Shown in pieces: positions 4,900 through 8,322 of a DNA stretch of 8,322 nt. How positions within the stretch are numbered: the stretch's first letter is position 1; each line of letters opens with the position of its first letter. Source of the stretch: an uncultured Porphyromonadaceae bacterium (GTDB lineage: Bacteria; Bacteroidota; Bacteroidia; Bacteroidales; Muribaculaceae); the NCBI GenBank assembly GCA_902494595.1, contig CABUTY010000041.1:1-8322 (forward strand), in the 5' to 3' direction. Under the pieces are notes generated by a model. It was not told the origin of the DNA. It did not search any database and saw nothing but the letters and a program-made list of their open reading frames with translations. Both the position numbers and the translations under genes were made by a program.

Positions 4900-5646
4900 A
4901 TGAAAACAAAGCAATACATACCGGCCATGGCAATGGCCATATGCGCCATAGGACTTACCTCCTGCCGCATAGAGAAAATCAAGACCGTAGAGGCGTACGG
5001 TAACCTCAGTACCGTGGAATACTCCCCTTCGACGGGCGATTTCAGCTGCATAAACGTCAACGGAAGCGCCGATGTAGTCTACACCCAGGGCGAACCGTCG
5101 GTAAAGGTGACGATACCCGAAAAGCTTGCCGGCATAATCGACGTACGCAACGACGGAGGATGCCTGCGAATCGATTTCCCCAAAGACAAGTCGGTGCACA
5201 TCAAAGGGAATCCGGAGATAAAAGTTGAATGCTCTTCGCCACAGCTCGTGAACGTGCTCATGAACGGTTCTGGTGATTTCAAGACAACATCGTCACGGTT
5301 CAGCGACATCACCGTGACCTTTAACGGCAGCGGCGACATGGAATGGGAGAACTGTACGGTCGACAATCTCAACATAAGCGTCAACGGCGCGGGCGACATG
5401 GATCTCAAAGGAATCAGCGGCAAATCCATCACCATGGAGGTGTCGGGAGCCGGCGACGCCGACATGGAACACATCAACATGCAGAAAGTAGACATCACCG
5501 TTGACGGCGCCGGCGATATTTCCATCGACGGCAAAGCCGACAAGGCCGACATAGTAATCAACGGCGCCGGCAGCATCGACGTGTCCAAGCTAAGCTGTCC
5601 TTCGCTCTCAACAGCCAACAACGGTATCGGAACAATCAAAAGATAG
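4900..5646 (+). CDS. GIN-domain (DUF2807) putative lipoprotein
   Basis: A 248-residue secreted protein. The N-terminus has Lys residues, a hydrophobic core (PAMAMAICAIG) and a lipobox LTSC with Cys22, so it is probably a lipoprotein. The rest is the head-GIN domain (DUF2807), expected to form a right-handed beta-helix. Gly-rich turns repeat with striking regularity: NGSGD 122, NGSGD 142, NGAGD 162, SGAGD 182, DGAGD 202, NGAGS 221, NGIGT 241, plus an earlier NGSAD at 54. Spacing is 20 residues except for one of 19. GIN-domain function is not well established; adhesin-like or envelope roles have been proposed. Its place between the ATPase and the membrane protein genes, with 6-bp gaps on both sides, suggests it works with the transporter on the periplasmic side or at the cell surface, which is inference. 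Confidence 0.9.
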   Translation: MKTKQYIPAMAMAICAIGLTSCRIEKIKTVEAYGNLSTVEYSPSTGDFSCINVNGSADVVYTQGEPSVKVTIPEKLAGIIDVRNDGGCLRIDFPKDKSVHIKGNPEIKVECSSPQLVNVLMNGSGDFKTTSSRFSDITVTFNGSGDMEWENCTVDNLNISVNGAGDMDLKGISGKSITMEVSGAGDADMEHINMQKVDITVDGAGDISIDGKADKADIVINGAGSIDVSKLSCPSLSTANNGIGTIKR

Positions 5647-5652
5647 ACTACA

Positions 5653-6450
5653 ATGGAAACCTCATTACGACTCGATAAATCCTCCTCTGCCCAGACAGCC
5701 TATCCCGGCATAAAAGGGACATCACTCAAAATGCTTGTCGACAAGAAGCGGTCGCTCCTCATCGGTTCTTTGGCCTACCTTGGCTTCTGCATGTGTCTCG
5801 GTCTTATCTTCGGGCTCTTCGGCTCGCAGGGCGGCGATTCCGAGAGCGTGCTCTACGGCATGTTCTCCACGCTGTTCGGCTCCCTGGTAGCCGCTATGAG
5901 CTTCACCGACATGCGGCGTACCGACGACAGACTGGCCACGCTCATGCAGCCGGCCACTGCCGCCGCCAAATTCTGGCCCCGCTTTATTCTCGCCACCGTA
6001 GGCGTAGCCGTCATGATTTTCATCGGCTACTGTGCCCTTGAGGCAGGTCGAGTACTCACTATTCTCCTTATGTACAGCGAGTCATCACCTTTCCGCTGGC
6101 CCGACATGATAATATACGGCGACAGCCATCTTCTCGGCTGGCTGATAATCGCCAACAACGTCCTCTTCAACCAATGCCTCTTCTTTTTCGGAGGAATCCT
6201 CTGGCCGAGAGTGTCGCTCATCAAGACCATGGCCGTATGGGTTGGTTTCTGGACGCTATTGATAATAGGATTCTCCATATTCTACTATATTCTGCACAAG
6301 CATGGCTACACTATAGTGCCGACCATCACCGAAGACCAGTTCACATGGATTTTCAGCATTGTCACGCTGGCTTGCTCAGTGCTGCTGGTATGGCTATCAT
6401 ACCGCAGGCTTGTGGGGAGTACTATATTGTACGGTCTCAGGCAAAGATAA
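5653..6450 (+). CDS. Six-helix membrane protein, probable ABC permease partner
   Basis: A 265-residue integral membrane protein with no family I can name with confidence. Predicted helices: about 35-57, 66-84, 108-128, 161-183, 190-213 and 229-250. The N-terminal 34 residues are polar and likely cytoplasmic, and the C-terminus ends in basic residues (GLRQR). A charged loop after helix 2 (TDMRRTDDRLATLMQP, about 85-100) resembles the cytosolic coupling region seen in ABC-2-like permeases, with the residues LMQPAT common in Bacteroidota homologues as I recall. No ATPase motifs. Location two genes after the ATPase, with 6 bp before and 3 bp after, makes it the obvious membrane half of the transporter. 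It may work as a homodimer, since no second permease is seen. Function is inferred from topology and context. Confidence 0.8.
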   Translation: METSLRLDKSSSAQTAYPGIKGTSLKMLVDKKRSLLIGSLAYLGFCMCLGLIFGLFGSQGGDSESVLYGMFSTLFGSLVAAMSFTDMRRTDDRLATLMQPATAAAKFWPRFILATVGVAVMIFIGYCALEAGRVLTILLMYSESSPFRWPDMIIYGDSHLLGWLIIANNVLFNQCLFFFGGILWPRVSLIKTMAVWVGFWTLLIIGFSIFYYILHKHGYTIVPTITEDQFTWIFSIVTLACSVLLVWLSYRRLVGSTILYGLRQR

Positions 6451-6453
6451 GAT

Positions 6454-6825
6454 ATGGAATTCAACGACAACAAACCGATATATCTGCAGATAGCCGACCG
6501 TATCATGGACATGGTGGTATCGGGAGAACAGCCGCCGGGCTCACGATTGCCGTCGGTACGCGACTACGCCGTGGACATAGGCGTCAACCCCAACACCGTG
6601 ATGCGCACCTTCACCTGGCTGCAGCAGCAGAACCTCATCTTCATGAAGCGCGGCATAGGCTACTTCGTGGCCGACAACGCCTCGACAATGATTCTAGACA
6701 TGCGCCGTGAATATTTCTTCAGGCATCAGGCCGAATTCTTCATGGAGCGCCTCGCTTCGTTCGGCATCACACCCGGACAGCTCGAACAGACATACAGGGA
6801 ATATCTCGAAAACAGACAAAAATGA
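6454..6825 (+). CDS. GntR-family transcriptional regulator, YtrA subfamily
   Basis: A 123-residue repressor. The winged helix-turn-helix occupies about residues 8-75, with the family hallmarks PIYLQIADRI (8-17), PPGSRLPSVRDYA (27-39), NPNTVMRTFTWL (45-56) and the wing KRGIGYFV (65-72). The short C-terminal tail of about 48 residues (helical, REYFFRHQAEFFMERL) is a dimerisation segment and too small for an effector-binding domain, which defines the YtrA subfamily. Known YtrA proteins repress their own ABC-transporter operons and respond to cell-wall stress. Here the gene is fourth in the operon, 3 bp after the membrane protein, and a GTGTA/TACAC repeat sits over the operon start, so autorepression is likely. 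The signal is unknown. Its stop overlaps the next start (ATGA). Confidence 0.95.
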   Translation: MEFNDNKPIYLQIADRIMDMVVSGEQPPGSRLPSVRDYAVDIGVNPNTVMRTFTWLQQQNLIFMKRGIGYFVADNASTMILDMRREYFFRHQAEFFMERLASFGITPGQLEQTYREYLENRQK

Positions 6826-8322
6826 CATTTATAGTAATCATACTCACAGTGCTGGCAGGGTGTCTGTGCGCCATAAGCAGTGATGCGGCTACCATGCAGG
6901 CCGACACCATAGCTACAGCTACGCCCGCACTCGCAGCGGACACCGCCGAAATAAGTACCATCGACCTTGACGATCTTGTGGTGACGGCGAAGAAGGACGT
7001 CGTCAAGAGCGACGGCGCCAAGCTTACTTACAGCGTCAAGGAAGACGACTCGGCCAAGGGACTCACTCTCCTTGACGTCCTGCGGAAAGTACCGATGGTA
7101 ACCGTCGACGCCCAGGACAATATCATGATCAACGGCTCCGGCAATTTCAAAATCTACGTAAACGGTCGCGAGGATGCCATGATGGAAGCCAATTACCAGA
7201 GGCTCTTCAAGGCCATGCCCGCTGAAAGCGTCGACAATATAGAGGTAATCACCGAGCCTGGCGCTAAGTACGACGCCGAGGGTGTGGGAGGAATCCTCAA
7301 CCTCGTCACCCAATCCACAACGCAGCGCAAAGATGGCTATTCCGGCACGCTGGGTGCCTCCGTCGGGCTCAACAACGCCTACATCAACGCCGGCATCAAT
7401 GCCAAAGCCGACAAATTCAATGTCAGCGCAAACGCCACAGCCGCAACCAACTACTATACCAAACAGAAGAGCCGCAACCATACGTCTACCGAATATTTCG
7501 GTTCAGACATCAGCCATTTTATGGAAAGCGACATCACTCAGGCCTTCCGCTACAACGTGCAGCAGGCCGACGTGAACATGAGCTGGGAACCCAACGCACG
7601 CAATCTCTTCACGTGGGGAGGAAGTTTCACAAACATGTCGGCCAACCTCACAGACTTTGTCAGCGACAACAGGATGTACGACCGCAACAATATTCTGCAA
7701 TGGGCTTTCCGCAACAATATCTGCGGCGACCTCGGCAATCTCGGCACATCAGCCAACGCATCATACCGGCTGGGGTTCAACGACGCCAATACCCACCGCA
7801 TAATCCTGGGATATCTGTTCAACTACAGCCGTCAGTCGCTCGCTTTTGACACCGAGACCACCGATGCCGACCGTTATGTTGTGGAATATCCCTGGCAGTA
7901 TACACTGTCGCGCAACTATATCCGCGAGCATACCGTGCAGGCCGATTATTCCAATCCCCTTGGCGACGGCGCCCATACCGTCGACGCAGGTTTCAAGGGA
8001 GTGTTCCGCCGCAATACGGCAGTCATGCATACGGCCGACGGCCTCGTATACGACATGACCGACAAAAACAATACCGACGACAACACACGTCAGAAAGAGG
8101 ACATATTCGCCGGCTATCTGTCGTACACAGGCTCATTCTTCAACAAGCTGTCGGTTACCGCCGGTCTGCGCTACGAGCATACTGCACGCCGCCTGGAGTT
8201 CGCCAACAAACCTGCCGACAACTTCAGCACGCATCTCAACGACTGGGTACCCAATGCCGCGCTCACCTGGCAATTTGCTCCCGCCAACAACCTGCGCCTC
8301 GCCTACCAGATGCGTATAGCCC
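6822..8322 (+). CDS. Outer-membrane beta-barrel protein with TonB-receptor-type plug (C-terminus beyond window)
   Basis: The first 500 residues are visible from ATG 6822, open to the window end. The start overlaps the gntR stop in ATGA, so the two are translationally coupled. The N-terminus (FIVIILTVLAGCLCAISS) is a signal peptide; LAGC at 11-14 resembles a lipobox, but no basic n-region precedes it. Residues about 65-165 form a plug domain (LTLLDVLRKVPMVTVD, INGSGNFKIYVNGR, and the family hallmark EVITEPGAKYDAEGVGGILN). From about 170 the sequence alternates as in beta-barrel strands, rich in N, Y and aromatic pairs, as in OMP_b-brl_3 family proteins. No N-terminal carboxypeptidase-regulatory-like domain is present, unlike many relatives. 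It would form the outer-membrane arm of the system. Substrate, and whether TonB drives it, are unknown. Confidence 0.92.
   Translation, partial: MTFIVIILTVLAGCLCAISSDAATMQADTIATATPALAADTAEISTIDLDDLVVTAKKDVVKSDGAKLTYSVKEDDSAKGLTLLDVLRKVPMVTVDAQDNIMINGSGNFKIYVNGREDAMMEANYQRLFKAMPAESVDNIEVITEPGAKYDAEGVGGILNLVTQSTTQRKDGYSGTLGASVGLNNAYINAGINAKADKFNVSANATAATNYYTKQKSRNHTSTEYFGSDISHFMESDITQAFRYNVQQADVNMSWEPNARNLFTWGGSFTNMSANLTDFVSDNRMYDRNNILQWAFRNNICGDLGNLGTSANASYRLGFNDANTHRIILGYLFNYSRQSLAFDTETTDADRYVVEYPWQYTLSRNYIREHTVQADYSNPLGDGAHTVDAGFKGVFRRNTAVMHTADGLVYDMTDKNNTDDNTRQKEDIFAGYLSYTGSFFNKLSVTAGLRYEHTARRLEFANKPADNFSTHLNDWVPNAALTWQFAPANNLRLAYQMRIA

Noticed and set aside
5263..5635. 60-bp periodicity considered as a CRISPR-like or DNA repeat array
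   Set aside because: The repeats are degenerate at DNA level and conserved at protein level as GIN motifs, so it is coding structure.
5079..5639. 186-aa minus-strand open frame over the GIN lipoprotein
   Set aside because: It is the antisense image of the Gly-Asp repeats; the sense strand has the lipobox and repeats.
6174..6710. 178-aa plus-strand open frame across the permease and gntR genes
   Set aside because: It is a frame shadow, rich in His, Arg and Ala, overlapping two well-supported genes.
6726..7481. 251-aa minus-strand open frame
   Set aside because: It is antisense to the plug domain of the outer-membrane barrel gene, which carries clear family motifs.

Overview
The window looks like chromosome from a Bacteroidota bacterium, most likely order Bacteroidales. 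Three things point there: two promoters match the Bacteroidota pattern (TTG, 19-20 nt, TAnnTTTG), the tmRNA tag reads GENNNYALAA, and the proteins belong to families typical of the group (IntDOT-like integrase, DUF4099/DUF3945-type mobile-element protein, head-GIN lipoprotein, TonB-dependent-receptor-like barrel). The family cannot be fixed from the sequence; Muribaculaceae or a relative is a guess.

Positions 1-3272 read as the integrase end of an integrative, probably conjugative or mobilizable, element. All of its genes are on the minus strand: a 405-aa tyrosine recombinase (1541-2758), then two small helix-turn-helix proteins 2 bp apart (940-1320 and 605-937), then the start of a DUF4099/DUF3945-like protein that runs off the left edge. 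The order resembles the excision module of CTnDOT-type elements (integrase, two small Xis-like proteins, further excision genes). The other end of the element is outside the window. About 510 bp of non-coding DNA between the integrase and the tmRNA is unusually rich in short direct and inverted repeats, as expected of an attachment and recombination-protein binding region.

Positions 3273-3749 hold the tmRNA gene (ssrA, minus strand) with its promoter. Its 3' end faces the element, so ssrA is the likely integration target. A rho-independent terminator for it lies at 3191-3225, on the element side.

Positions 3750-4041 are an AT-rich intergenic stretch ending in a promoter and a GTGTA/TACAC operator. 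From 4042 to the right edge there is one compact plus-strand operon: ABC ATPase, GIN-domain lipoprotein, six-helix membrane protein (probable permease), YtrA-type GntR repressor, and an outer-membrane beta-barrel/plug protein cut by the window end. Gaps are 6, 6 and 3 bp, followed by a 4-bp overlap. The inferred picture is an envelope-stress or export system repressed by its own GntR protein through the operator over the start of the operon, with parts in the inner membrane, on a lipoprotein anchor and in the outer membrane. The substrate is unknown.
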